DNA of 64,000 bases. It comes from Flavobacteriales bacterium. GTDB taxonomy: Bacteria; Bacteroidota; Bacteroidia; Flavobacteriales_D; Sanyastnellaceae. The position numbers were made by a program, and so were the translations under genes. Shown here one piece after another: positions 50,805-59,195 of the stretch (positions are counted from its first letter, which is position 1; each line of letters opens with the position of its first letter). The stretch spans positions 186,001-250,000 of the forward strand of contig JADKIZ010000001.1 in the NCBI GenBank assembly GCA_016722445.1, given 5' to 3'. The notes under the pieces are model-generated. The model ran no database searches. It worked only from the letters and a program-made list of their open reading frames with translations, and was not told the origin of the DNA.

Positions 50805-52112
50805 TCAATTGCACATCGAGCCGAAACTCGAAATAACAATGAGCAAATCAGGAATGTTTACTACACCATCCTGATTCAAATCCGTCAATTCATTTTCTGT
50901 GAGGAAGTCGGCGATCAATGCAATTACATCACTTGTGGTCACTATTTCATCTCCGTTGATATCGGCAATACAAGAAGTATCGATGCACGGCAACTCGCTT
51001 TCTTCAGGAATTACGACACTGAACGAATAAGATCTTGGCACACCACAAGCCATGGCATCAATGGTAATGGTGACGAGGTAGTCGTTGCTTCCTTCGACAT
51101 TACCCATAGCATAAGAAGTGGTATAAGTAAATAGACCATCGCATGAGTCCGGAAGCCATATTGGCTGCCAAGCTTCCATTTCACAAGGGGTCATGACTGT
51201 ACCCGCCAGAGGCATATTTGCAAGCAATGGCCCCTCTGTTCCACAAGTCAGAATTTCCTGCGTAAAAACCGATGAGTTGTCACAAACATCAGTAGCGGTG
51301 TAGACATACTGTAAAATATTTTCGGCAGGATAACAATCGTGTCTAAACATGAAATCACCGGCTCCAGAATACGTCGAAATAGTAACGCCATTGTCTATCA
51401 AAGTACCGGTATAAACAAACCAACCACCAGAGCCTAATTCATCCGAGTAATTGTTCGCTCCCAGTCCTACCTGATAACCATACTGATAATTTCCAGGAGC
51501 ATGTGTAAGGGTATATTGGCTACCTTGAAAATCACCAAATCCGATGAGGCTTCCAGAAGACATGATGTAATACATCCAATTCGGATGTTCGCTACCCACA
51601 CCGCCGCAATCGGCTTTGTAAGATCTACCTGGAATTCCTGACCATTGATCCCAAGTCATTCCACTCGAAAAATTGACATCCACGGCAAACTTTCCATTCG
51701 GATGTGCATTGCAATGAACGATGGCAGAAATATGAGCAGTTCCATCATCAGCGGCAGTCCATGAACCGCTTTCAACCGTGTAAAACTTGTATTCAGCCGG
51801 CATACTCATTAAGAGCATACTAGCTATGTCAGCATAGTCACAAAGATTATCGCCAATATCAGGCTGCACCAACATACACACGGCCGGGGCTGACGAAATT
51901 TCGAGGCTTACGTCCAACTGCACCATTCCGCCGGAATTGTCCGTAGCAATTGCTGCTGGTTGAGGGTACCCACATGACCCATCACCTGTCTGCATTGAAG
52001 CCGAAATGATGGGATTGGTTATGTCTGTTCCATCACATTCATCCTGAGCCAAAAAAGACTGAGTGCCAAGGCAAAACAGGATGGTCAGTATATGATTAAA
52101 TATTTTGGTCAT
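50805..52112 (-). CDS. Secreted protein with C-terminal dockerin type I domain (copy 2)
   Basis: 435 residues, collinear with copy 1 along the whole length. It has a signal peptide ending FLAQDECDG, a core with MTWDQWSGIPGRSYKADCGG and YGYQVGLGANNYSDE, and a C-terminal calcium-loop pair DINGDEIVTTSD and DLNQDGVVNIPD. Copies share cysteine positions and differ throughout at moderate level, so the duplication is not recent, unlike the HYR repeats. Function unknown; a cellulosome role is unlikely because no scaffoldin or glycoside hydrolase is nearby. It is divergent from the suf operon, with a 206-bp gap. Confidence 0.8.
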   Translation of the reverse strand: MTKIFNHILTILFCLGTQSFLAQDECDGTDITNPIISASMQTGDGSCGYPQPAAIATDNSGGMVQLDVSLEISSAPAVCMLVQPDIGDNLCDYADIASMLLMSMPAEYKFYTVESGSWTAADDGTAHISAIVHCNAHPNGKFAVDVNFSSGMTWDQWSGIPGRSYKADCGGVGSEHPNWMYYIMSSGSLIGFGDFQGSQYTLTHAPGNYQYGYQVGLGANNYSDELGSGGWFVYTGTLIDNGVTISTYSGAGDFMFRHDCYPAENILQYVYTATDVCDNSSVFTQEILTCGTEGPLLANMPLAGTVMTPCEMEAWQPIWLPDSCDGLFTYTTSYAMGNVEGSNDYLVTITIDAMACGVPRSYSFSVVIPEESELPCIDTSCIADINGDEIVTTSDVIALIADFLTENELTDLNQDGVVNIPDLLIVISSFGSMCN

Positions 52113-52239
52113 TTGAGTAGTCGGTTTGTAGAAAGACCTTGTTTTCGTTAAAATGTTGCATTAGAAAGCTTTTGTGGAACATTCAGCACACAACTATTTG
52201 GTAAAACTACCCCAAACGAGGTATTTTTGAGCCCCTGAT

Positions 52240-52262
52240 TTATTTAGAAATACTCTAAATAA
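52240..52262. promoter_or_regulatory. Dyad operator upstream of the suf genes (Fur-family-like)
   Basis: Perfect 9-bp inverted repeat TTATTTAGA / TCTAAATAA with a 5-bp spacer, 57 bp before the first suf ATG. Its core TTTAGAA-ATA-CTCTAAA differs by one base from the TTTAGAA-N3-TTCTAAA pattern bound by Irr, a Fur-family iron regulator of alphaproteobacteria. Control of suf by an iron or Fe-S sensing regulator is a reasonable inference. A small stem CCTGA-N5-TCAGG follows at 52273-52287. Confidence 0.55.
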
Positions 52263-52318
52263 GTATCAAAAACCTGAACAAATCAGGCATTACAGAGGTT
52301 ATTCAAATAAAACAAAAC

Positions 52319-52645
52319 ATGATAAAGGTAGCAGAAAGCGCAAAACAGCAAGTAGCCCACTTGATGGCGACCGAAAATCACCCTGCAGGATCATTTATCC
52401 GTGTAGGTGTTGAAGGCGGTGGCTGTAGTGGATTGATGTACAAACTGGTGTTTGATCATGAAATGAAAGAGGGAGATCAGGTTTTTGAGGACAATGGCGT
52501 GAAGGTCGTTGTCGACAAAAAGAGTTTTCTCTATTTGATCGGCACCGAACTCGAATACACCGGCGGCTTAAACGGCAAAGGATTCGTGTTCAACAACCCG
52601 AATGCGAACCGGACTTGTGGGTGTGGGGAGAGCTTTTCGATTTAA
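52319..52645 (+). CDS. sufA: HesB/IscA-type iron-sulfur cluster carrier (SufA-like)
   Basis: 108-residue A-type carrier that accepts Fe-S clusters and passes them to target proteins. The three conserved cysteines are in GGCSGLMYKL and RTCGCGESF. It opens the suf cluster in front of sufB, as is usual in Bacteroidota, but here the four-helix-bundle element (about 52641-53386) separates it from sufB. The stop TAA (52643-52645) lies inside the first heptamer of that element. An operator-like dyad lies upstream. Confidence 0.93.
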   Translation: MIKVAESAKQQVAHLMATENHPAGSFIRVGVEGGGCSGLMYKLVFDHEMKEGDQVFEDNGVKVVVDKKSFLYLIGTELEYTGGLNGKGFVFNNPNANRTCGCGESFSI

Positions 52646-52689
52646 GATCTAAAATTTAATATTTAAAATTTAAGATTTAAGATTTCCGA
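52641..52689 (+). repeat. TTTAAGA-type heptamer array, left tail of the four-helix-bundle element
   Basis: Seven units in strict 7-bp register: TTTAAGA, TCTAAAA, TTTAATA, TTTAAAA, TTTAAGA, TTTAAGA, TTTCCGA. It starts within the sufA stop codon and ends about 20 bp before the four-helix-bundle start. Confidence 0.85.
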
Positions 52690-52711
52690 AATCATAAGTG
52701 TGATTGAGATG

Positions 52712-53209
52712 GCTAAAATTCAAAGATTCGAAGATTTACCGGTGTGGAACAACGCAAGGGAATTGTGTCGTGACATATTCGCATTGATGCAAAAGCCATC
52801 GATGAAAATTGATTTTGAATTAAAGAGTCAGATCAATCGGTCATCAGCCAGCGTCATGGATAATATTGCCGAGGGATTCGAGCGGAATAACAACAAGGAA
52901 TTCAAACATTTTCTCTACATATCGAAATCCTCCTGTGGAGAAGTGAGGTCTCAATTGTATAGGGCATTTGATCGAGAATATCTTACGAAGGAAGAATTTG
53001 AAGTGCTGGTCCAAAACACGCTAAACATCTCTGGTCAAATCGCAGGGTTGATCAATTACATCAATCGATCAACAATTTCAGGAACAAAGCACAAGACCGC
53101 AAACAAAGACATATCCGCTGAACCTGATACTGCTTATAACAGACCAAATGATGCAGTCCAAACAGATTACTTTCTAGAAATAGCTTTAAATGATAATTCG
53201 AAAGATTGA
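52712..53209 (+). CDS. Four-helix-bundle protein (S23 / 23S rRNA intervening-sequence family)
   Basis: Small helical protein of the S23 family, known from intervening sequences of 23S rRNA in Leptospira and structurally related to the Avd protein of diversity-generating retroelements; its biochemical role here is unknown. Family hallmarks are FEDLPVWNNARELC near the N-terminus, KSQINRSSASVMDNIAEG in the middle and ISKSSCGEVRSQLYRA later. The ATG at 52712 (MAKIQRF) fits the family start better than the upstream TTG/ATG choices near 52700. The protein has an unusual extra hydrophilic tail of about 45 residues after the helices. It lies between sufA and sufB, flanked by inverted heptamer arrays, so it looks like an insertion. 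Confidence 0.9.
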   Translation, partial: AKIQRFEDLPVWNNARELCRDIFALMQKPSMKIDFELKSQINRSSASVMDNIAEGFERNNNKEFKHFLYISKSSCGEVRSQLYRAFDREYLTKEEFEVLVQNTLNISGQIAGLINYINRSTISGTKHKTANKDISAEPDTAYNRPNDAVQTDYFLEIALNDNSKD

Positions 53210-53358
53210 TGCAGGAAAAGTTTTCATGATCAACACAAAATCAAGCAATATGCAGATTCTGAATTCAAACTACCCAAATACATATCAACCACATTTGTCC
53301 AATGACAAATTTTAAATTCCAAATAGCCCCAATCGATGTCAACCATACTTCGGCCCAA

Positions 53359-53386
53359 TTTTAAATTTTAAATCTTAAATTTTAAA
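53359..53386 (-). repeat. Inverted heptamer array, right tail of the four-helix-bundle element
   Basis: Four units in 7-bp register (TTTTAAA, TTTTAAA, TCTTAAA, TTTTAAA), the reverse complement of the left tail type. It ends 10 bp before the sufB ATG. One further unit with the same TTCC continuation lies at 53310-53320. Confidence 0.85.
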
Positions 53387-53396
53387 TTCCACCTAC

Positions 53397-54839
53397 ATGA
53401 GTAGTGATGATATCATAGATGAAATAACTTCCCGCGAATACGAATTCGGATTCACCACAAACATTGAATCCGACAAGGCGCCTGCGGGGTTGAATGAGGA
53501 TATCATTCGGTTGATTTCGCATAAAAAGGAAGAACCGGAATGGTTGCTGAATTGGCGTTTGGAAGCTTTTGCACTTTGGCAAAAAATGACCGAGCCTACA
53601 TGGGCGCATGTGCAATATGTGAAGCCCGACTTCCAGGCCATCTCCTATTATGCAGCACCTAAGAAAAAAGTCAACCTCAATTCACTCGATGAACTCGATC
53701 CGGAATTGAGAAAGACCATGGATAAACTCGGCATCTCGATGGAAGAGCAGAAACGTCTTCATGGTGTGGCAGTGGATTTCGTGATGGATTCTGTTTCAGT
53801 TGCAACATCTTTCAAAGAAAAACTCGGTGAACTCGGCATCATATTTTGTTCGATGAGCGAAGCAATCAAAGAACATCCTGAACTGGTTAAAAAATATATG
53901 GGTACTGTTGTACCTCGAACCGACAATTTTTATGCGGCATTGAATTCCGCTGTTTTCACGGATGGATCATTTTGTTATATCCCAAAAGGAGTAAAATGTC
54001 CAATGGAACTTTCAACGTATTTCAGGATCAACGAAGGTGGTACAGGTCAGTTTGAAAGAACGCTGGTCATCGCCGATGAAGGAAGTTATGTCAGTTATCT
54101 CGAAGGTTGCACTGCACCACAACGCGACGAAAATCAATTGCACGCTGCAGTGGTTGAACTGATTGCATTAGGTGATGCAGAAATCAAATACAGTACAGTA
54201 CAGAATTGGTATCCCGGCGACAAAGAAGGCAAGGGAGGTGTATTCAACTTTGTAACCAAACGAGGATTGTGTGATGGTGAGCGATCCAAAATTTCATGGA
54301 CACAGGTTGAAACAGGAAGTGCCATTACCTGGAAATATCCTTCATGTATTTTAAAAGGAGATCACAGTGTTGGTGAATTCTATTCAGTAGCTGTCACCAA
54401 CAATATGCAACAAGCAGATACCGGAACGAAGATGCTGCACATCGGTCGGAACACAAAAAGCACCATCATATCCAAAGGGATCAGCGCAGGTAAAAGTCAG
54501 AATAGTTATCGCGGTTTGGTGCACATCAATAAAAGCGCAGAAAACGCGCGCAACTTTTCACAATGCGATTCATTGTTAATGACAGACACATGTGGAGCAC
54601 ATACTTTTCCATACATCGAAATCAAAAACAAGACTGCGAAAGTTGAACACGAAGCCACTACTTCAAAAATTGGAGAAGATCAAATCTTCTATTGTCTGCA
54701 GCGTGGATTAGATGAAGAGCAAGCCATTTCGATGATCGTGAATGGATATGCCAAAGAGGTACTCAACAAACTACCCATGGAATTTGCAGTAGAAGCACAA
54801 AAACTCCTTGCTATTTCATTGGAAGGAAGTGTAGGATAA
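53397..54839 (+). CDS. sufB: Fe-S cluster assembly scaffold subunit SufB
   Basis: 480-residue core scaffold of the SUF system, which builds Fe-S clusters with SufC and SufD. The family is clear from [52 protein letters not shown], and the C-terminal [22 protein letters not shown] with [18 protein letters not shown]. Length is standard. sufC follows after 39 bp. The start is only 10 bp after the right heptamer tail of the four-helix-bundle element, so the native leader has probably been replaced. Confidence 0.97.
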   Translation: MSSDDIIDEITSREYEFGFTTNIESDKAPAGLNEDIIRLISHKKEEPEWLLNWRLEAFALWQKMTEPTWAHVQYVKPDFQAISYYAAPKKKVNLNSLDELDPELRKTMDKLGISMEEQKRLHGVAVDFVMDSVSVATSFKEKLGELGIIFCSMSEAIKEHPELVKKYMGTVVPRTDNFYAALNSAVFTDGSFCYIPKGVKCPMELSTYFRINEGGTGQFERTLVIADEGSYVSYLEGCTAPQRDENQLHAAVVELIALGDAEIKYSTVQNWYPGDKEGKGGVFNFVTKRGLCDGERSKISWTQVETGSAITWKYPSCILKGDHSVGEFYSVAVTNNMQQADTGTKMLHIGRNTKSTIISKGISAGKSQNSYRGLVHINKSAENARNFSQCDSLLMTDTCGAHTFPYIEIKNKTAKVEHEATTSKIGEDQIFYCLQRGLDEEQAISMIVNGYAKEVLNKLPMEFAVEAQKLLAISLEGSVG

Positions 54840-54878
54840 AAGAATTAGAAAATCAGAAAGGAAAGAGAAAACAATATC

Positions 54879-55640
54879 ATGTTAAGGATAAATAATCTTC
54901 AAGCCTCAATCGAAGGCAAACAAATTTTGAAAGGACTAAATCTGGAAGTAAAACCAGGTGAAGTTCACGCGATCATGGGACCCAATGGCAGTGGCAAAAG
55001 CACACTTGCCTCGGTACTTGCCGGGCGTGAAGACTATGAAGTCACCGGAGGTTCCGTATTCTTCAATGGACAAGATTTACTTGATATGCCGGCAGAAATC
55101 CGTGCACGAGAAGGACTCTTCCTGGCATTTCAATATCCTGTAGAAATACCTGGTGTGAGCAATATGAATTTTCTCAAGGCTGCGGTAGGTGAAATCAGGA
55201 AACACAAAGGACTTGACGCACTCACTGCGAAAGAATTTTTGAAGCTTGTCAAGGAAAAATCTGCTTTGGTTGAGTTGGATGGACAGCTTGCCAATCGAGC
55301 TGTCAATGAAGGATTCAGCGGTGGAGAAAAAAAGCGCAACGAAATTTTCCAGATGGCCATGCTTGAACCAACACTTGGTATTCTGGATGAAACCGACAGT
55401 GGGCTGGATATTGACGCATTGCGTATTGTTGCGAATGGCGTGAACGCTCTTCGTTCACCAGTAAGATCTTTCGTGGTGATCACACACTACCAACGTTTGC
55501 TTGATTACATCGTTCCTGATTTTGTACATGTATTGTACAAAGGAAAAATTGTAAAAAGTGGAACGAAAGAATTGGCGCTCGAACTTGAAGAGCGTGGTTA
55601 TGATTGGATCAAAGAAGAAACAGCAGAAGCCGGCGCGTGA
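54879..55640 (+). CDS. sufC: Fe-S cluster assembly ATPase SufC
   Basis: 253-residue ABC-type ATPase that powers the SufBCD scaffold in the cytoplasm. Walker A is GPNGSGKST, the signature is SGGEKKRNEI, and Walker B is LGILDETDSGLDIDAL, where the family has DE followed by TDSGLD. The switch histidine is in ITHYQR. All are at normal spacing. The stop TGA overlaps the sufD ATG by one base, indicating translational coupling. Confidence 0.97.
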   Translation: MLRINNLQASIEGKQILKGLNLEVKPGEVHAIMGPNGSGKSTLASVLAGREDYEVTGGSVFFNGQDLLDMPAEIRAREGLFLAFQYPVEIPGVSNMNFLKAAVGEIRKHKGLDALTAKEFLKLVKEKSALVELDGQLANRAVNEGFSGGEKKRNEIFQMAMLEPTLGILDETDSGLDIDALRIVANGVNALRSPVRSFVVITHYQRLLDYIVPDFVHVLYKGKIVKSGTKELALELEERGYDWIKEETAEAGA

Positions 55641-56884
55641 TGGAATCGACAACAACAATCTCCGCAAAAGAAAAATTCCTGATGCTTTTGGATCAGGTAT
55701 CGCAAGGCATTTCCAATGATACTGCAAGAGAAGCTTTGAACACATTGGAATTGCCTACCACCAGACAAGAAGACTGGCGATATACACGTGTCGGTAAACT
55801 CGCATCCGAAGAATGGAAGTGGTCGACTTCAAATCATCCATTTGACATTCGTCCATTCCAGATCAATGGCATAAATGCACATCACATTGTACTTGTTGAT
55901 GGAAAATACCGTCCTGATCTATCCGATCAATCAGAATTGACAGGCATAACTTTGCAAGCATCACAAGAATCATCTGCCCCTGTAAATGGTTACCGGCATT
56001 TTTTCGAAGCACTGAGTTATGCTTTAACAACAACGCACATCAAACTTGATGTTGCAGCTAAAACAAATGTTGGTCGTATCATCCACATCATCCATGCGAC
56101 AACGGAACCGCATGTGATTTCACAACCTATGATCACCATCACATGTGGTGAATCATCATACATCCACATCATCGAATCATTTGTTTCTTCACAAGAGATA
56201 CCTGCGTTTACGAACCGCACCTTAAAAATTCAAATTGGAAAAAATGCAAGTTTGAATTTGGATAAAATTCAACAAGAAAGTGATGAACATTTTCTGATGA
56301 ATGAAGAACGCATTCACCTCGATACAGATAGTCGATATACCGAAAACACTTTGACCATCGATGGTGGATGGATTCGAAACAACACGCATGTTTCGATGGA
56401 TGGAAAAAACGCTGATGCAAATCTGCATGGCATTTATTTACCAAGAAGAAAACAGCATATCGACAATCATACACTCATAGACCATAGAGTTCCACATTGC
56501 AACAGCAATGAATTATACAAAGGATTGCTCAATGATCACTCAACGGGTGTTTTCAATGGTAAAGTCTATGTGCAGCCAGATGCACAAAAAACAAACGCTT
56601 TTCAAAGCAATGCCAATATTTTGTTGAGTAGTGATGCCCAAATCAATACCAAACCAGAACTGGAAATTTACGCCGATGATGTAAAATGCAGCCATGGCAG
56701 CACTACCGGACAAATTGACGAAAACGCTTTGTTTTACTTGAAAGCACGCGGACTTGGAGATGATACTGCTAGAAGACTGCTCAATTCAGCATTCATTAAT
56801 GATGTTCTAAACAAAGTTGAAAACGCATTTGTGCGTCAGTATGTGATTGATGATTTAGTCAAAAAAGAATTATTGATAGGATGA
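55640..56884 (+). CDS. sufD: Fe-S cluster assembly protein SufD
   Basis: 414-residue SufD, the partner of SufB in the scaffold. It has a less conserved N-terminal half (with TRQEDWRYTRVGKL) and a C-terminal beta-helix with DHRVPHCNSNELYKGLLND and KCSHGSTTGQIDENALFYLKARG, the family's diagnostic motif. The ATG at 55640 overlaps the sufC stop; an in-frame upstream extension would lie inside sufC. The stop overlaps the sufS start (ATGATG). Confidence 0.95.
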   Translation: MESTTTISAKEKFLMLLDQVSQGISNDTAREALNTLELPTTRQEDWRYTRVGKLASEEWKWSTSNHPFDIRPFQINGINAHHIVLVDGKYRPDLSDQSELTGITLQASQESSAPVNGYRHFFEALSYALTTTHIKLDVAAKTNVGRIIHIIHATTEPHVISQPMITITCGESSYIHIIESFVSSQEIPAFTNRTLKIQIGKNASLNLDKIQQESDEHFLMNEERIHLDTDSRYTENTLTIDGGWIRNNTHVSMDGKNADANLHGIYLPRRKQHIDNHTLIDHRVPHCNSNELYKGLLNDHSTGVFNGKVYVQPDAQKTNAFQSNANILLSSDAQINTKPELEIYADDVKCSHGSTTGQIDENALFYLKARGLGDDTARRLLNSAFINDVLNKVENAFVRQYVIDDLVKKELLIG

Positions 56885-58113
56885 TGACAAACATATCCTA
56901 CGACATAGAAAATATCAGAAAACAATTTCCTGTTCTTCACCAACAGGTGAACAACAGGCAATTGGTATATCTCGATAATGCGGCAACAACACAAAAACCG
57001 CTTTCAGTTATCGAGGCATTGGACATTTTTTACAAAACAACCAATGCTAATATTCATCGTGGGGCGCATTATCTGGCGAATAAAGCAACAGTTCAATTTG
57101 AAGGTACCCGCGAAAAAATCCGCTCGTTCATCAACGCCAAAGAAACCGCTGAAATTATTTTCACGTCCGGAACAACAGACTCCATCAATCTCGTAGCGCA
57201 AACCTGGGGCAGAAAAAACATCACTACCGGAGATGAAATATTGTTATCGATGATGGAACATCATAGCAACATCGTTCCATGGCAAATGTTGGCAGAAGAA
57301 AAAGGTGCAGTGATCAAGGTGATTCCGGTAACAGAAAGCGGAGAATGGCAAATAGATGCCATCGACTCATTGCTCAATGAAAGGACCAAATTGGTGGCGG
57401 TCAATCATGTTTCCAATTCACTTGGCACGATCAACCCGATCAAAATGCTCATCGACAAAGCACATTCATATGGTGCGAAAGTTCTCATTGATGCCGCACA
57501 ATCTGTTTCGCATTTCGCTACAGATGTTCAAGAACTCGATTGCGACTTCATGTGTTTTAGTGGTCACAAAATTTACGGACCAACCGGAACTGGTGTCTTA
57601 TATGGCAAATACGACTTACTCGAAGCTATGCCGCCGTGGCGTGGTGGAGGAGAGATGATCAGTAGCGTTTCATTCGAAAAGACAACATACAACTCGTTGC
57701 CTCACAAATTCGAAGCAGGTACTCCGCATATTGCAGGAGTGATTGCTCTTTCATCGGCAATCGATTTCATGAATGAGTTCCAATGGGACGATCTCATCGA
57801 CCATGAAAAAAATATTTTGGCATACGCCACATCGAAGATCAGTCACATTGAAGGACTGAGGATCTTTGGTACTTCAACAGAAAAAACTGGAGTGATCTCA
57901 TTTGATGTGGAAGGCATACATCCCTATGATATCGGTACACTATTGGACAAACAAGGTATAGCGGTTCGAACAGGTCATCATTGCACAGAACCACTGTGGA
58001 GCTACTATGGCGTAACCGGATCAGTCCGCGCATCCTTTGCGATTTATACTACCACAGAAGAGATCGATTTGTTTGTTGATGCATTACATAAATCAATCAG
58101 TATGCTAAGATGA
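56881..58113 (+). CDS. sufS: Cysteine desulfurase SufS
   Basis: 410-residue group II PLP-dependent cysteine desulfurase that supplies sulfur to the SUF scaffold. The PLP-binding lysine is in CFSGHKIYGPTGTGVL, the active-site cysteine in RTGHHCTEPLW, and LDNAATTQKP and HRGAHYLA mark the N-terminal region. Two ATG codons (56881 and 56884) are possible; both overlap the sufD stop. The stop overlaps the sufE ATG by 4 bp. Confidence 0.96.
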   Translation: MMTNISYDIENIRKQFPVLHQQVNNRQLVYLDNAATTQKPLSVIEALDIFYKTTNANIHRGAHYLANKATVQFEGTREKIRSFINAKETAEIIFTSGTTDSINLVAQTWGRKNITTGDEILLSMMEHHSNIVPWQMLAEEKGAVIKVIPVTESGEWQIDAIDSLLNERTKLVAVNHVSNSLGTINPIKMLIDKAHSYGAKVLIDAAQSVSHFATDVQELDCDFMCFSGHKIYGPTGTGVLYGKYDLLEAMPPWRGGGEMISSVSFEKTTYNSLPHKFEAGTPHIAGVIALSSAIDFMNEFQWDDLIDHEKNILAYATSKISHIEGLRIFGTSTEKTGVISFDVEGIHPYDIGTLLDKQGIAVRTGHHCTEPLWSYYGVTGSVRASFAIYTTTEEIDLFVDALHKSISMLR

Positions 58114-58536
58114 CCATAGAAGACAGACAACAGGAAATCATTGAAGAATTCAGCGCTTTTGGCGACTGGATGGAGAAATACGAATACATCATTGAACTGG
58201 GAAAAGAACTCCCGCTCATTGATGAATTGCACAAAACAGAAGACAATCTTATCAAAGGTTGCCAATCGCGTGTTTGGTTACATGCTCCATATAGACAACA
58301 ATGGACATGTGCGATTCACCGCTGACAGTGATGCGATCATCACCAAGGGGATGGTCGCTTTGATGGTCCGAGTATTGGACGATCAGAAGCCCACAGATAT
58401 TACGGCTGCAGATTTGCATTTCGTGAATGAAATCGGGTTGAGTGAACATTTGTCGCCAACACGCAGCAATGGTTTAGCAAGTATGATTAAACAAATGAAA
58501 ATTTACGGAATGGCATTTTCCGTCAAAGACAAATAA
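58110..58536 (+). CDS. sufE: SufE sulfur-transfer protein (one frameshift in the consensus)
   Basis: About 141-residue SufE, which takes persulfide sulfur from SufS. The active-site cysteine is in IKGCQSRVW. The frame is broken at CC (58287-58288): removing one C joins SRVWLHA to HIDNNGHVRFTADSDAI and gives a full-length SufE with the C-terminal MIKQMKIYGMAFS. As the protein is otherwise well conserved, a consensus insertion is likely. The start overlaps the sufS stop; the next gene follows after 7 bp. Confidence 0.9.
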
Positions 58537-58543
58537 CGCAGGT

Positions 58544-58864
58544 ATGGACATTGCGAAAAGGAAAGACATCGAAGAAAAAGTCATCAAGGCACTCAAGACC
58601 ATCTATGATCCGGAGATTCCTGTAGACATTTATGAGCTCGGACTCATATACAATATTGGCATTGAAGAAGACGCAGAAGTGACCATCATGATGACACTCA
58701 CATCACCTTCATGTCCTGTCGCAGAAACGCTACCACCCGAAGTCGCCGAAAAGGTAGGAGAACTTCCTGAGGTCAATGGCTGTAAAGTAGAAATCACCTG
58801 GGATCCACCGTGGGATAAAAGCATGATGAGTGAGGAAGCGCAGTTGGAGCTGGGATTCTTATGA
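58544..58864 (+). CDS. sufT: SUF-system DUF59/MIP18 family protein (SufT-like)
   Basis: 106-residue DUF59 protein that aids Fe-S protein maturation. Typical motifs are LKTIYDPEIPVDIYELGLIY near the N-terminus and MTLTSPSCPVAETLP with the conserved cysteine, followed by VEITWDPPW. It is the last gene of the operon. The stop TGA lies inside the first unit of an ATGAATT heptamer array. Confidence 0.92.
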   Translation: MDIAKRKDIEEKVIKALKTIYDPEIPVDIYELGLIYNIGIEEDAEVTIMMTLTSPSCPVAETLPPEVAEKVGELPEVNGCKVEITWDPPWDKSMMSEEAQLELGFL

Positions 58865-58909
58865 ATTATGAATTATGAATGATGAATTATGAATTATGAA
58901 TGATGAGGT
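58861..58909 (+). repeat. ATGAATT-type heptamer array after sufT
   Basis: Seven units in register: ATGAATT, ATGAATT, ATGAATG, ATGAATT, ATGAATT, ATGAATG, ATGAGGT. It begins inside the sufT stop codon. Some degenerate inverted units (for example CATTCAT at 58974) occur about 70 bp further on. Confidence 0.85.
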
Positions 58910-59195
58910 GTGGTGTATTGTGGAGATGGGATGAGGCCTTTGCAGTAGATTAATTGTGGAGAGCTATAGACTCATTCATAACTCAAACATTTCATAATTG
59001 TATTGAATTTCGTTTTAGAGTGGAAAACATCAATACACACATATAGATTGCCAGACCCCATCAGGGTCACATCTCTCTAGCAAATAAGACACCCGTTGTC
59101 CCCGACCCTGTAGGGGTCGCATGTAAAATCTGAATTTGGTAGTGCAAGTCGGACCAGAAAACATTTGCACCCAAGAACAAAATCAACCTCAAATC
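58910..59195. other. Intergenic stretch with two GACCC palindromes
   Basis: No gene is seen. It has two related dyads, GACCCCATCAGGGTC (59054-59068) and GACCCTGTAGGGGTC (59104-59118), each followed by a purine then CAT, resembling short REP-like intergenic palindromes. No clear promoter or terminator with a T run is seen. Confidence 0.6.

Noticed and set aside
49396..52112. Cellulosome components
   Set aside because: Dockerin-like loops alone are not enough; no cohesin, scaffoldin or glycoside hydrolase is nearby.
52641..53386. Diversity-generating retroelement, suggested by the Avd-like four-helix-bundle protein
   Set aside because: No reverse transcriptase, template repeat or adenine-variable repeat pair is seen in the window.
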